NCBI GenBank assembly: GCA_964498785.1
Contig: CAZCJL010000013.1
Span: forward strand, 21,626 to 85,625
DNA length: 64,000 bases
Direction of reading: 5' to 3'
Source of the DNA: Mariaggregatimicrobium sp964498785
GTDB taxonomy: Bacteria > Zhuqueibacterota > Zhuqueibacteria > Thermofontimicrobiales > Thiofontviventaceae
In this document: positions 50,798-60,290 of the stretch, piece by piece
Position numbering within the stretch: position 1 is the stretch's first letter
How the letters are laid out: each line of letters begins with the position of its first letter
The notes under the pieces: model-generated
Databases searched by the model: none
What the model saw: only the letters and a program-made list of their open reading frames with translations
What the model was told of the DNA's origin: nothing
Translations under genes and position numbers: made by a program

Positions 50798-51775
50798 ATG
50801 AAGAAAAGGATATTGAGCGGAATGCGACCTACAGGTAAATTGCACCTCGGTAATTATGTCGGAGCTCTTGAAAATTGGGTAAAACTTCAGGGTGAATTTG
50901 AAAATTTTCATCTCGTGGCTGATTGGCATACTCTAACGACAAATCTTGATACATCACAATTAAAACAAAATACTATTGAAATGGTCATCGACTGGTTAGC
51001 AGCCGGAATCGATCCGGAAAAAAGTCCAATTTTTATTCAATCGAAAATAAAAGAACATGCAGAACTTTATTTAATTTTCTCAATGTTAGTCACTGTTCCC
51101 CGGTTGGAACGTAATCCGACAGTTAAAGAACAAGCGCGGGATCTTGGCGTTGAAAGCAATATGATATTTGGACACCTGGGCTATCCGATTTTACAGGCTG
51201 CGGATATTTTATTATACAAAGCACATCTGGTGCCTGTTGGCGAAGATCAGTTACCGCACGTAGAAGTAACCAGAGAAATTGCTCGCAAATTCAACAAAAC
51301 GTATGGTGATGTGTTGCAAGTCCCCAAAGGAAAAGTAACTGATTTTGCCAGATTACCCGGACTGGACGGGAATAAAATGAGCAAATCACTGGGCAATACA
51401 ATATTGCTTTCAGATTCTCCTGAGGAAATTAATAAAAAAGTAATGCGCGCAATTACTGATCCGCAAAAAATACGGTTGGGAGACCCTGGTCAGCCAGACG
51501 TATGCAATATCTTTACTTACTATAAAAAATTCTGTCCTCAGCGAGTTCAGGAGGTTGAAGCAGGCTGTAAAAGTGGCAAATTAGGGTGTGTGGAAGATAA
51601 ACGAAATTTTGCTGCCTGTTTAGTTAAATATCTGGAACCGTTTCGTGAAAAAAGAGTTGAACTTGAAAAAAATTTAGATGACATCGAAGACATTATCGCA
51701 CGGGGGAATAAAATTGCCGGTGAAGTGGCTGGACAGACCATGAGCGAGGTATACGATGCGATGAATTTGGATTGA
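50798..51775 (+). CDS. trpS: Tryptophanyl-tRNA synthetase
   Basis: This class I aminoacyl-tRNA synthetase charges tRNA-Trp. From ATG 50798 it has 325 residues, close to the family norm. The HIGH-type motif is GKLHLGNYVG and the KMSKS loop is GNKMSKSLGN. GEDQLPHVEVTREIARKFN is also conserved. AAGGA at 50783-50787 lies inside the stop of the HNH gene and favours ATG 50798 over the GTG at 50792. scpA follows after three bases. Confidence 0.97.
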   Translation: MKKRILSGMRPTGKLHLGNYVGALENWVKLQGEFENFHLVADWHTLTTNLDTSQLKQNTIEMVIDWLAAGIDPEKSPIFIQSKIKEHAELYLIFSMLVTVPRLERNPTVKEQARDLGVESNMIFGHLGYPILQAADILLYKAHLVPVGEDQLPHVEVTREIARKFNKTYGDVLQVPKGKVTDFARLPGLDGNKMSKSLGNTILLSDSPEEINKKVMRAITDPQKIRLGDPGQPDVCNIFTYYKKFCPQRVQEVEAGCKSGKLGCVEDKRNFAACLVKYLEPFREKRVELEKNLDDIEDIIARGNKIAGEVAGQTMSEVYDAMNLD

Positions 51776-51778
51776 CCA

Positions 51779-52495
51779 ATGTCTTATCGGGTAAAACTAC
51801 AAAACTTTGAAGGTCCTTTGGATCTTCTGCTTTTTCTAATTCGTAAAAATGAGGTCGATATATACGATATTCCAATTTCCGAAATCACACGACAATATTT
51901 GGAATATGTAGAAATTATTAAGATATTGGACCTCGAAATGGCGGGTGATTTTATTATCATGGCAGCGACTCTTATTCGCATAAAAGTGAAAATGCTGCTA
52001 CCTCGCCCCGAACTGGATGAAGATGAAGAAGAAATCATCGACCCAAGAATGGAACTGGTAACAAGGATTCTTGAGTATAAGCGATTCAAAGAAATGGCTC
52101 ATAAATTACAGGATTTGGAAGATGATCAATTAAAGGTTTTTCCCAGGCTTTATTTACAGTTTAACGAGGAAGACGTAAACGAAGAAATAACATTCTCAGA
52201 GGATGTAAACTTATTTTCATTAATTCAGGCATTTAAACAGGCTTTGGATAATATCCCGAAAGAAACATTTCATGAAATAAAAGATATCGAGATTAATACA
52301 GAAGAACAAATTGACTATATAATGAACATGTTAAATGCCCAAAAACAATTTTCTTTTTATGATCTGATCTCACGGTTCCGGGAAAAAATTATCATGATTG
52401 TCACTTTTATAGCACTTTTAGAGTTAATTAAAAGAGGTCAAATCGTCGTAAAACAAGCAACACCATTTGGAGAGATTTGGATAACAAAGCGTTGA
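51779..52495 (+). CDS. scpA: Segregation and condensation protein A
   Basis: This 238-residue kleisin bridges the SMC heads with ScpB in chromosome condensation. It has the conserved start VKLQNFEGPLDLLLFLIRKNEVDIYDI (only its first part is needed: FEGPLDLLLFLI), then MAATLIRIKVKMLLPRP and a C-terminal winged-helix (VTFIALLELIKRGQIVVKQ). It lies three bases after trpS, and the scpB gene overlaps its end. smc is not in the window. Confidence 0.96.
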   Translation: MSYRVKLQNFEGPLDLLLFLIRKNEVDIYDIPISEITRQYLEYVEIIKILDLEMAGDFIIMAATLIRIKVKMLLPRPELDEDEEEIIDPRMELVTRILEYKRFKEMAHKLQDLEDDQLKVFPRLYLQFNEEDVNEEITFSEDVNLFSLIQAFKQALDNIPKETFHEIKDIEINTEEQIDYIMNMLNAQKQFSFYDLISRFREKIIMIVTFIALLELIKRGQIVVKQATPFGEIWITKR

Positions 52496-53139
52496 TTGAA
52501 ATAGATTACATAAAGCAAATAATTGAAGTCTTGTTGTTTGCTTCTGATGTTCCTTTGCCGACAAACCGGCTGCTATCAGTTTTAGAGGATATAAAAGCAG
52601 AAAAAGTACAACACGCCATTGAGGAATTGAACAAAGAATACGCAAATACGGAACGGACGTTTCGAATTTGTAAGATAGGAGGTGGTTATCAACTTGTAAC
52701 AAAACCAGAGTATGCCAAGTACATTAAAAAATTGTACAAAGGCCGAGCGCGTTCGCGGCTATCTCCTGCCGCGTTAGAAGTTCTCTCTATCATCGCATTT
52801 AAACAACCAATTAGTCGGCCAGAGGTTGACCAAATTCGTGGAGTAAATTCCGACGGTGTTATTAAAACTCTGCTGGAACGGAATTTAATCACAATCGCCG
52901 GTCGTTCTGAGGCGGTGGGCCGTGCATTATTGTATGGTACAACGCCGGAATTTTTACGATATTTTGGGCTGAATGAACTTACTGAACTTCCCAAACCGCG
53001 TGAACTCGAAGAATTATTGGGAAGCGCTCAGGAAGAATTAAAATTTCCAACAGAAGAATCAGATTCCGAATTTATCACGAAATTATCAGAAACAGAAGAA
53101 GACGGGGACGACTCGTCTGAAGACGATGAGGCTGAATAA
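52477..53139 (+). CDS. scpB: Segregation and condensation protein B
   Basis: This 220-residue protein has two winged-helix domains and partners ScpA and SMC. Conserved stretches are IIEVLLFASDVPLPTNRL, LSPAALEVLSIIAFKQPI and RPEVDQIRGVNSDGVI. The frame opens at TTG 52477 inside scpA. TTG 52492, which overlaps the scpA stop by four bases, is equally possible. Both are rare starts and the nearby GGAGAG (52469-52474) is poorly spaced for either. The acidic C-terminus (EEDGDDSSEDDEAE) overlaps the start of rluB by 14 bases. Confidence 0.94.
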   Translation: MDNKALIEIDYIKQIIEVLLFASDVPLPTNRLLSVLEDIKAEKVQHAIEELNKEYANTERTFRICKIGGGYQLVTKPEYAKYIKKLYKGRARSRLSPAALEVLSIIAFKQPISRPEVDQIRGVNSDGVIKTLLERNLITIAGRSEAVGRALLYGTTPEFLRYFGLNELTELPKPRELEELLGSAQEELKFPTEESDSEFITKLSETEEDGDDSSEDDEAE

Positions 53140-53836
53140 GTTTTTAGCAAAAGCTGGAATCGCATCCCGGCGGAAAAGTGATGAATTAATTCAACAAGGT
53201 AAAATCACCGTGAATGGCGTGGTCATCACTGCTTTGGGTTATTCTATTGATGAGAACAAAGATGAAATTCAATATAACGGGAAAATTCTTACACTATCTG
53301 CCCCTCCTGTTTACATCCTTTTAAATAAACCTGCCGGATACGTCACGACAGTAAAAGATGGGTGGGGTCGGAAAGTTGTTACTGATCTGATCACAGATAA
53401 GCACAGGATTTTTCCTGTGGGAAGATTAGACCAAGACACGGAAGGGTTGCTTCTTCTTACTAACGATGGGAATTTGTGTTACAAACTTACACATCCCAAA
53501 TTTCAGGTGGAAAAAGTATATCAAGTAACTTTAAATAAAAAATTAGTATTCGAAGACAAGAAGAAAATTGAACGTGGAGTAATGATTGAGTCTGGATTAA
53601 CAGCCCCCTGTCAGATTCAGCTTCCCAAAGGTAGCGCCAGCAATGTTGTGAATATACGTATTCATGAAGGGAAAAAAAGACAAGTACGAGAAATGTTTAA
53701 AACGCTGGGCTATCGAGTTGTACGACTTGTTCGTATTAAATTCGCGAATTTAACGACTGAAACTTTAGCGGTCGGTGAATGGCGATATCTAACTAACAAA
53801 GAAATTGAACACTTAACCAGAGACGTGTCTGTATAG
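53126..53836 (+). CDS. rluB: rRNA pseudouridine synthase (RluB/RsuA family)
   Basis: This 236-residue protein has an N-terminal S4 RNA-binding domain (MRLNKFLAKAGIASRRKSDELI) and a catalytic domain with the Asp-containing GRLDQDTEGLLLLTNDG. Later come KVYQVTL and GKKRQVREMF. It makes pseudouridine in ribosomal RNA; RluB acts on 23S position 2605 in E. coli, while RsuA acts on 16S. The scpA-scpB-rluB order is common in many bacteria and favours RluB. It overlaps scpB by 14 bases. Confidence 0.93.
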   Translation: MRLNKFLAKAGIASRRKSDELIQQGKITVNGVVITALGYSIDENKDEIQYNGKILTLSAPPVYILLNKPAGYVTTVKDGWGRKVVTDLITDKHRIFPVGRLDQDTEGLLLLTNDGNLCYKLTHPKFQVEKVYQVTLNKKLVFEDKKKIERGVMIESGLTAPCQIQLPKGSASNVVNIRIHEGKKRQVREMFKTLGYRVVRLVRIKFANLTTETLAVGEWRYLTNKEIEHLTRDVSV

Positions 53837-53855
53837 AATACTAAGGAGGTATTTA

Positions 53856-56030
53856 ATGACAGAACAAAATAAGGACCAGGTTGAGGTCCAGGAAAATAAT
53901 TCCGAAACAGTTGAACAAAAACAAGAAAAAGGGACTCCTGAGAACGTGCTTCGCAGAAATGGTTCTATGGAGAAAACTATAAAATTGGGCGATCTTCAAG
54001 AAGATGCTGAATACTCTGATGATGAAATTGATGAATTGACAAAATTATATGAGGATACAATTAATGATTTCGTCGAAGGTGAATTGATCAAAGGAAAGAT
54101 TTTATCGATTAGTGATAAAGAAGTTTCTATTGATATTGGTTTTAAATCTGAAGGTACAGTACCAATTGAGGAGTTTCCACGTCCTGAAGAATTAAAAATC
54201 GGTGATGACATCGAGGTGTTTTTGGATAATATAGAAGACAAAGAAGGACAGCTTGTATTATCCAAGAAAAAAGCTGATTTTATGCGAACATGGGAAGAAG
54301 TTTTAAGAAAATATGAAAGCGGCGAAACCCTTCAGGGGAAATGTATGCGACGTATCAAAGGTGGTATTGTCGTTGACCTGCTGGGAATCGATGCCTTCTT
54401 GCCAGGGTCACAAATTGATGTTAAACCAATCCGTGACTTTGACGCATTTATCGGTAAAATGATGGATTTCAAGATAGTAAAAGTAAATAATCTACGTAAA
54501 AATATCGTTGTTTCGCATCGGGTACTGGTTGAAGAAGAACTGGTCGGACAACGCCAGAAAATACTTGATGAGTTGCACAAAGGTCAAATTCTGGAAGGTA
54601 GTGTGAAAAATATCACTGATTTTGGTGTGTTTATCGACCTGGGCGGCGCAGATGGTTTATTGCACATTAATGATCTCAGTTGGGGACGAGTAAATCACCC
54701 GTCTGAAATTGTCGCTTTGGATGAGAAAATTAAAGTGATGGTGCTTGATTTTAACGAGGAAAAAGATCGAATTTCCCTCGGTTTGAAACAATTGCAACCT
54801 CATCCATGGGAAAATATTGAAAAGAAATATCCCATGGGTTCTGTAATGAAGGGCAGGGTTGTAAATATTTCTGATTATGGCGCTTTTGTCGAATTGGAAA
54901 AAGGTGTTGAAGGATTAATTCATATCTCTGAAATGTCCTGGACCCAGCACATTAAACATCCTTCCAAAATTTTAGCAGTCGGCGAAACTGTTGAGGCAAA
55001 AATTTTAAGTGTTGATCAGGCAAACAAGAAAATTTCCCTGGGACTTAAACAACTGGAACCCGATCCATGGGATTTGCTGGAAGAAAAATATCCGGTTGGA
55101 TCAAATCACCAGGGCAAAGTACGCAACCTTACAAATTTCGGAGCCTTTGTTGAATTAGAAGAAGGAATTGATGGGCTTGTCCATATTTCTGATTTGTCCT
55201 GGACCAAAAAAATCAGGCACCCGGCTGAAGTCGTGAAAAAAGGCGATACTATCGATGTGGTCGTTTTAAATGTCGATCGCGCAAACAGGCGGATTTCGCT
55301 GGGATTTAAGCAGGTCAACGAAAGTCCCTGGTCCAAATTTGAGGAAAAATATAAAATCGGGGCAGTTGTTGAAGGCAATATTGTTCGTCTTATTGAAAAA
55401 GGTGTTATTTCTGAATTGAATGATGAAGTTGATGGATTTATTCCGCTTTCTCATCTTGCGAAGTCTAACATTCAAAAACCTTCCGATGGATACAAGGTTG
55501 GCGATAAATTGCAATTATGTGTCATCGAATTTAATCAAGAGGCGAAAAAAATTGTCTGCTCCGAAAAAATTGAGTATGCTCAGACATTGATCCGTCAAAA
55601 ACAGGCTGAAGGAAAATTAGAAGGCCTGATCGATGAATCCATTGATGATGATTTCAGCCTTGATGAATACGCTGGTAACTTTACTCCTTCAAAAAAAGAT
55701 GCTCAAAAAAAGCCGAAAAAAGAAAAAGCTGAAAAAAAAGAAGCCGAGATAACGGAACCAGGAGCTGAGGCTGATAAAGCTAAAAAAGAAAATGACGCCG
55801 CAAAAGATGAAAAGGCTGATGAGAAAAAAGAAAATGAATCTGAAAAAAAAGTGACCGAAGATGCGGCTAAACCTGCAGAAAAAGACGATAAGCAAGATCA
55901 GGCTAAAGCCGAAAAAGAAGAAGGCGTAAAAAAGGATGATAAGATGACGTCTGAACCTGAAAAATCAGAAAAAAGTTCAGAAAAAACAGAGAAAGCTGAA
56001 AATGAACAAGATACGAAAGACGCTGAATAG
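53856..56030 (+). CDS. rpsA: 30S ribosomal protein S1 with long charged tail
   Basis: This 724-residue protein has six S1 (OB-fold) domains between about residues 73 and 590, for example GQILEGSVKNITDFGVFIDL, GADGLLHINDLSW, GVEGLIHISEMSW and GIDGLVHISDLSW. S1 brings mRNA to the 30S subunit. The last 110 residues or so are a low-complexity Lys/Glu/Ala/Asp tail (KKPKKEKAEKKEAE), which is absent from E. coli S1 (557 residues). AAGGAGGT at a good distance from the ATG gives a strong ribosome binding site, as expected for an abundant protein. A terminator follows. Confidence 0.95.
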   Translation: MTEQNKDQVEVQENNSETVEQKQEKGTPENVLRRNGSMEKTIKLGDLQEDAEYSDDEIDELTKLYEDTINDFVEGELIKGKILSISDKEVSIDIGFKSEGTVPIEEFPRPEELKIGDDIEVFLDNIEDKEGQLVLSKKKADFMRTWEEVLRKYESGETLQGKCMRRIKGGIVVDLLGIDAFLPGSQIDVKPIRDFDAFIGKMMDFKIVKVNNLRKNIVVSHRVLVEEELVGQRQKILDELHKGQILEGSVKNITDFGVFIDLGGADGLLHINDLSWGRVNHPSEIVALDEKIKVMVLDFNEEKDRISLGLKQLQPHPWENIEKKYPMGSVMKGRVVNISDYGAFVELEKGVEGLIHISEMSWTQHIKHPSKILAVGETVEAKILSVDQANKKISLGLKQLEPDPWDLLEEKYPVGSNHQGKVRNLTNFGAFVELEEGIDGLVHISDLSWTKKIRHPAEVVKKGDTIDVVVLNVDRANRRISLGFKQVNESPWSKFEEKYKIGAVVEGNIVRLIEKGVISELNDEVDGFIPLSHLAKSNIQKPSDGYKVGDKLQLCVIEFNQEAKKIVCSEKIEYAQTLIRQKQAEGKLEGLIDESIDDDFSLDEYAGNFTPSKKDAQKKPKKEKAEKKEAEITEPGAEADKAKKENDAAKDEKADEKKENESEKKVTEDAAKPAEKDDKQDQAKAEKEEGVKKDDKMTSEPEKSEKSSEKTEKAENEQDTKDAE

Positions 56031-56063
56031 ATAAAGTGCTTTGAATATTTTTTTAATGAATAT

Positions 56064-56096
56064 AAAAGAGTTGGAGGTTTTTATCCAACTCTTTTT
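56064..56096 (+). terminator. Rho-independent terminator after rpsA
   Basis: AAAAGAGTTGGA (56064-56075) pairs with TCCAACTCTTTT (56084-56095), with T residues after. Confidence 0.9.
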
Positions 56097-56123
56097 ATAT
56101 ATTAAAGCAAATTTTGGTTGTTT

Positions 56124-57416
56124 ATGAAAAAAGTGACCTTTTACACATTTGGATGCAAATTAAATCAAACAGAAACATCATTTTTAGAGAATGAATTTAA
56201 TAAACGGGGATATGAAACAGTTGCCTTTGATGAACCCGCGGATTATGTTATAATAAACACATGTACTGTTACCGGTCGAACAGATTATAAATGTCGTCAA
56301 TTAATTCGACGAGCAAAGAAAATTTCACCAGAAGCGATTATTGCGGTTGTGGGGTGTTATGCGCAAATGGCTCCTGAAAAACTAAAAAGTATGCCCGGGG
56401 TGAAACTTGTTTTGGGCGCTGATAAAAAATTTGATATTTTTGACCATCTGAACGCTAATGGATTATCTACTGGTGTGATCGAGGTGCATGGTGATAATAA
56501 AGAATTTATTGATTCCACCCCAGATTTGTTTGCCGGGCACACACGGGCTTTCTTGAAAATTCAGGATGGTTGTGACAGTTATTGCAGCTATTGTATTGTT
56601 CCTTATGCCAGGGGAAAAAGCCGCAGCGACCAACCGGAAAATGTCCTGAAAAATGCTAAAAAACTTGTCGCCAAAGGCTATCAGGAAATTGTGTTAACAG
56701 GTGTGCATATAGGCAAATATGGACATGATTTGCATCTACGGCCATCACTTTTCACTCTTCTAAAACAGATGGTGAAAATTCCGGGAATCGGTCGAATTCG
56801 GTTGAGTTCTTTGGAACCAACAGAAATTGATGATGAATTGATATCATTCATGGCCGGAACAGATAAAATATGCCCCCATTTTCATGTACCTTTACAAAGC
56901 GGTGATGATGAGATATTAAAAAAAATGCGTCGTCATTATTCTGTAGCCGATTATTTTAAAATCATCGAAAAAATAAGCAATAAAATATCGCATGTTGGGC
57001 TGGGATCTGATGTTATTGTTGGATTTCCCGGTGAAACAGATCGTCACTTTGAAAATACAAAAAATCTGATTCATCAATTACCGTTCACATATTTGCATGT
57101 TTTTTCTTTTTCAGAACGACAGGGGACAGACGCTTGCAAAATGGCAGGCAAGGTCGATTCAACAAGAAAAAAAACACGCAGTACACAATTAATTGAAATT
57201 GGCAGGCAGAAAAAAACCGGATTTTATCGACAGTCGATCGGACAATCGTATGATGTATTATTCGAAGATGACGTACCAGGAGAATGGATGTATGGATTTA
57301 CTGAAAATTATATACGAGTAAAAACTGAAAAACAACCTGATTATTTTAATAAGATACAGAAGACGCTCGTTTTAACTGCTGATAATAATTTTGCGTCAGG
57401 AATATTTTCAAAATAA
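56124..57416 (+). CDS. mtaB: tRNA t6A37 methylthiotransferase
   Basis: This radical-SAM methylthiotransferase makes ms2t6A at position 37 of tRNA. The N-terminal cluster Cys are 11, 47 and 78 (FYTFGCKLNQTE, NTCTVT, VVGCYAQ). The radical-SAM cluster is CDSYCSYC (150, 154, 157). The KLNQTE and NTCTVTGRTD pattern points to MtaB rather than MiaB. I chose ATG 56124, giving 430 residues; TTG 56118 would add two. miaB itself follows, so the genome has both enzymes side by side. Confidence 0.95.
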   Translation: MKKVTFYTFGCKLNQTETSFLENEFNKRGYETVAFDEPADYVIINTCTVTGRTDYKCRQLIRRAKKISPEAIIAVVGCYAQMAPEKLKSMPGVKLVLGADKKFDIFDHLNANGLSTGVIEVHGDNKEFIDSTPDLFAGHTRAFLKIQDGCDSYCSYCIVPYARGKSRSDQPENVLKNAKKLVAKGYQEIVLTGVHIGKYGHDLHLRPSLFTLLKQMVKIPGIGRIRLSSLEPTEIDDELISFMAGTDKICPHFHVPLQSGDDEILKKMRRHYSVADYFKIIEKISNKISHVGLGSDVIVGFPGETDRHFENTKNLIHQLPFTYLHVFSFSERQGTDACKMAGKVDSTRKKTRSTQLIEIGRQKKTGFYRQSIGQSYDVLFEDDVPGEWMYGFTENYIRVKTEKQPDYFNKIQKTLVLTADNNFASGIFSK

Positions 57417-57458
57417 ATTTTTATTGATATTTAATTAAAAATTTTATATTATTTAAAT

Positions 57459-58775
57459 ATGAGCAAATATTTTATTGAGACATTCGGCTGTCAAATGAAT
57501 AAACATGATTCAGAATTGGTTGAAAGCATTCTGGAGAAGGAAGGATATGTCAGAGCCGAAAACATCGAAGAATCTGATCTGATTTTGATAAATACATGTA
57601 GCGTTCGTGAACATGCAGAAACACGCGTGAAAAATAAGTTAGATTCGTATCAAGCAGTAAAGAAGCATCGCGATAACCTGGTCGTTGGCGTATTAGGATG
57701 TATGGCGCAGCGATTAGGACCTGGATTGATTGATGAAAAGCCGATCGTTAATTTTGTTGTGGGTCCGGATGGTTATCGGCACATTCCGCAAATATTAGAT
57801 GACATCCGAAATAATGGAAGATTTCAAAATCCCCCTGTAATTGATGATGATGAAACTTACTCTGATATTTATCCGACGCGAATAAAGGGAATTAGCGCCT
57901 GGGTGGCTGTTATGCGCGGGTGTAATAATTTTTGCACTTATTGCATTGTACCGTATGTTCGGGGCCGTGAACGCAGCCGTTCGGTAAAAAATGTTTTATC
58001 AGAAGTGCAAAAACTGGCGACCGAAAGATTTTCTGAGGTCACGCTTCTTGGTCAAAATGTCAATTCATATCATGACGGGAATAATGATTTTGCGGATTTA
58101 TTAAAACGCATTAGCCAGGTTGACGGTATTAAACGGGTTCGGTTCGCAACATCACATCCAAAAGATTTGTCCCGGAAGCTATTACAAACAATCGGTGAAA
58201 ACGAGCGCATTTGCAGTCATATCCATTTGGCTGTTCAGTCTGGTTCAAACAGAATTTTAAAAATAATGAATCGCAATTATACTCGCGAACATTTTTTGTC
58301 ATTAATTCAAATGAGCAGGGAATTAATTAACGATCCAGGTATTTACACAGATATTATTGTGGGTTTCCCCGGAGAAACAGAGTCAGATTTTAATGACACG
58401 CTTAATTTGATTGAACAGGTTCAATTCGATGGCGCATTCACTTTTAAATATTCTCCAAGAAGCGGCACTGCTGCTGCGCGTTTGAAAGAGACGGTTTCTG
58501 AGGAAGAAAAGCAAAGCAGATTAACTCAGTTAATTCAACTTCAAAAAAAAATAACCTTGAAAAGAAATCGACAGCTAATCAACACAAAGCAGCTTGTTTT
58601 AGTTGAGGGACCAGACAAAAAGGGATATCCGGATCAAATTATGGGCCGAACTGAAGGCAATAAAATTGTTGTTTTTAAAGGAAATGAAAACTCGCTGGAA
58701 GGGACGTTGGTGAATGTGAAAATTATAAATGCCGAAGGGCAAACCCTATTCGGTGAATTAAATAATTCAATTTAG
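57459..58775 (+). CDS. miaB: tRNA i6A37 methylthiotransferase
   Basis: This 438-residue radical-SAM enzyme makes ms2i6A37 in tRNA. The N-terminal Cys are 11, 47 and 81 (ETFGCQMNKHDSE, NTCSVREHAE, VLGCMAQ), and the radical-SAM motif is CNNFCTYCIVPYVRGRERSR. The C-terminal TRAM domain starts near 375. The GCQMN and CSVREHA motifs are diagnostic for MiaB. The sequence before ATG 57459 is almost pure A/T with no ribosome binding site, so initiation may be leaderless or rely on an unstructured leader. Confidence 0.97.
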   Translation: MSKYFIETFGCQMNKHDSELVESILEKEGYVRAENIEESDLILINTCSVREHAETRVKNKLDSYQAVKKHRDNLVVGVLGCMAQRLGPGLIDEKPIVNFVVGPDGYRHIPQILDDIRNNGRFQNPPVIDDDETYSDIYPTRIKGISAWVAVMRGCNNFCTYCIVPYVRGRERSRSVKNVLSEVQKLATERFSEVTLLGQNVNSYHDGNNDFADLLKRISQVDGIKRVRFATSHPKDLSRKLLQTIGENERICSHIHLAVQSGSNRILKIMNRNYTREHFLSLIQMSRELINDPGIYTDIIVGFPGETESDFNDTLNLIEQVQFDGAFTFKYSPRSGTAAARLKETVSEEEKQSRLTQLIQLQKKITLKRNRQLINTKQLVLVEGPDKKGYPDQIMGRTEGNKIVVFKGNENSLEGTLVNVKIINAEGQTLFGELNNSI

Positions 58776-58789
58776 AACTGGAGGAAGTT

Positions 58790-59119
58790 ATGTGGATTCT
58801 TAAATGGATTTTTTGGGTTTTTATGTTGTTGTTTATTATTTATTTTGGCTCAGAGAATTCCACTCAAGCAGTTTATGTGAAATTTATTAAATGGCGATCC
58901 CCGGAACTACAATTATGGGTCGTGATGTATTTATCATTCGGAGCAGGCATGTTGGTTTGGCTTTTTGGTTCTATTTTTAAAGTACTTCAGTTGAAAAACG
59001 AAATGAGAAAATTAAATAAGGATAACGCTGTGCTCAAAAAAGAATTGGATAGTCTGAGGAATATCTCAATAGAAGACGAAGGTGAAGATATTGGAGACCT
59101 CGAAGGGAATTTAACGTAA
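58790..59119 (+). CDS. lapA: LapA-domain membrane protein
   Basis: This 109-residue protein has two membrane helices (about 3-20 and 40-63) and a cytoplasmic coiled-coil tail (LKNEMRKLNKDNAVLKKEL). The layout and the SENSTQAVYVKFI segment fit the LapA/YciS family. The next gene is LapB-like, the same order as in E. coli, where LapAB affects LPS assembly and LpxC turnover. GGAGGAAG precedes the ATG. The acidic C-terminal end (EDEGEDIGDLEG) is a local feature. Confidence 0.85.
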   Translation: MWILKWIFWVFMLLFIIYFGSENSTQAVYVKFIKWRSPELQLWVVMYLSFGAGMLVWLFGSIFKVLQLKNEMRKLNKDNAVLKKELDSLRNISIEDEGEDIGDLEGNLT

Positions 59120-59147
59120 CAGAATCATTTAAAACAGGATCATTTTC

Positions 59148-60287
59148 ATGTCAAATATTTACATTTTAATCATCGTCGTTGTTGCCTTAATTGCACTTTC
59201 TATTGTAATATTCATACTTCTCAAGCCCAAAAAGAGAAAAGATTTTTCGATCGATTATACAGCAGCTTTAAATTACCTGCTGAGCGGAGATAAGATAAAG
59301 GCCTTTGCAAAACTAAAAGAGACTGTCCGTAAAAACACGGCAAATATCGATGCTTACATTAAAATTGCCGATATTTTGCGGGATGAAGGCCACGCACAGC
59401 GCGCAGTAAAAATACATCGTGGTTTAACAGTTAGAAATAATCTAACACAACTGGAGCGAATTCAGATAGCAAAGAGCCTGGTGAAAGACTATAAGGCTGC
59501 TGAACAATATGACAAAGCCATCGAAACCTGTGAGAGCTTGCTGGATTTAACAAATAAGGAATACTGGGTTCAGGAACTTCTTATTCAACTATACGAAGAA
59601 ATGGGTGATTGGGAAAAGGCATTTGAGGCACAGAAAAAACTTGCTCGTAAACAGGGAGTGAATAAAGAGCCACAACTTGCTTTATATAAAGTAGAGGCTG
59701 GCCTTCGGTTGATTGAGCAGGAGAAAGAGCATGATGCGCGTGTCAAGTTTCGGGAGGCAATCAAAATTGATAAAAAATGTGCTCCGGCCTATCTCTATTT
59801 AAGTGATTCTTACATCCGAGTGAACAGGCTTTCAGATGCGTTTAAAGAATTGAAACTGTTTCTTGAAAAAACGCCACAACTTTCTTTTCTCGCGTTTGGA
59901 CGAATTAAAGAAATATTATTTCAAACCGGAGATTTTGGTGAAATCGAACATATTTATACAAAACTTTTTCAGCATAATCCGGACATTGATTCAATTCGAT
60001 TCGCTTTGGCGGATATTTATGAGCGTAAAGGTGAAATAAAAAAAGCCATTGAACTGTGCCATGAAGAACTGGAAAAACACCCTGACTCGGAATTAGCAAA
60101 ACAATATCTGGTAAAATATTATGCCCGCACGAATGATGTGGAAAAAGCTGTTAAATTATCTTTGGAATTGGTAGATAAATCTTTAAACGAAGATATGAAA
60201 TTTACCTGTAAAAATTGCGGTTTTACAGATAACCAACCATACTGGCATTGCCCGAAATGTCATGCATGGAATAGCTATTTGAATTAA
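59148..60287 (+). CDS. lapB: LapB-like TPR protein with rubredoxin-type zinc site
   Basis: This 379-residue protein has an N-terminal membrane helix (about 4-25) and about eight TPR repeats. A C-terminal metal knuckle has Cys354, Cys357, Cys368 and Cys371 (FTCKNCGFTDNQPYWHCPKC). This is the full LapB/YciM layout. In E. coli LapB links FtsH to LpxC and so sets LPS synthesis. Finding lapA and lapB together supports an LPS-type outer membrane here. The spacing from lapA is 28 bases, and the SPOR-domain gene follows after three. Confidence 0.93.
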   Translation: MSNIYILIIVVVALIALSIVIFILLKPKKRKDFSIDYTAALNYLLSGDKIKAFAKLKETVRKNTANIDAYIKIADILRDEGHAQRAVKIHRGLTVRNNLTQLERIQIAKSLVKDYKAAEQYDKAIETCESLLDLTNKEYWVQELLIQLYEEMGDWEKAFEAQKKLARKQGVNKEPQLALYKVEAGLRLIEQEKEHDARVKFREAIKIDKKCAPAYLYLSDSYIRVNRLSDAFKELKLFLEKTPQLSFLAFGRIKEILFQTGDFGEIEHIYTKLFQHNPDIDSIRFALADIYERKGEIKKAIELCHEELEKHPDSELAKQYLVKYYARTNDVEKAVKLSLELVDKSLNEDMKFTCKNCGFTDNQPYWHCPKCHAWNSYLN

Positions 60288-60290
60288 ATT

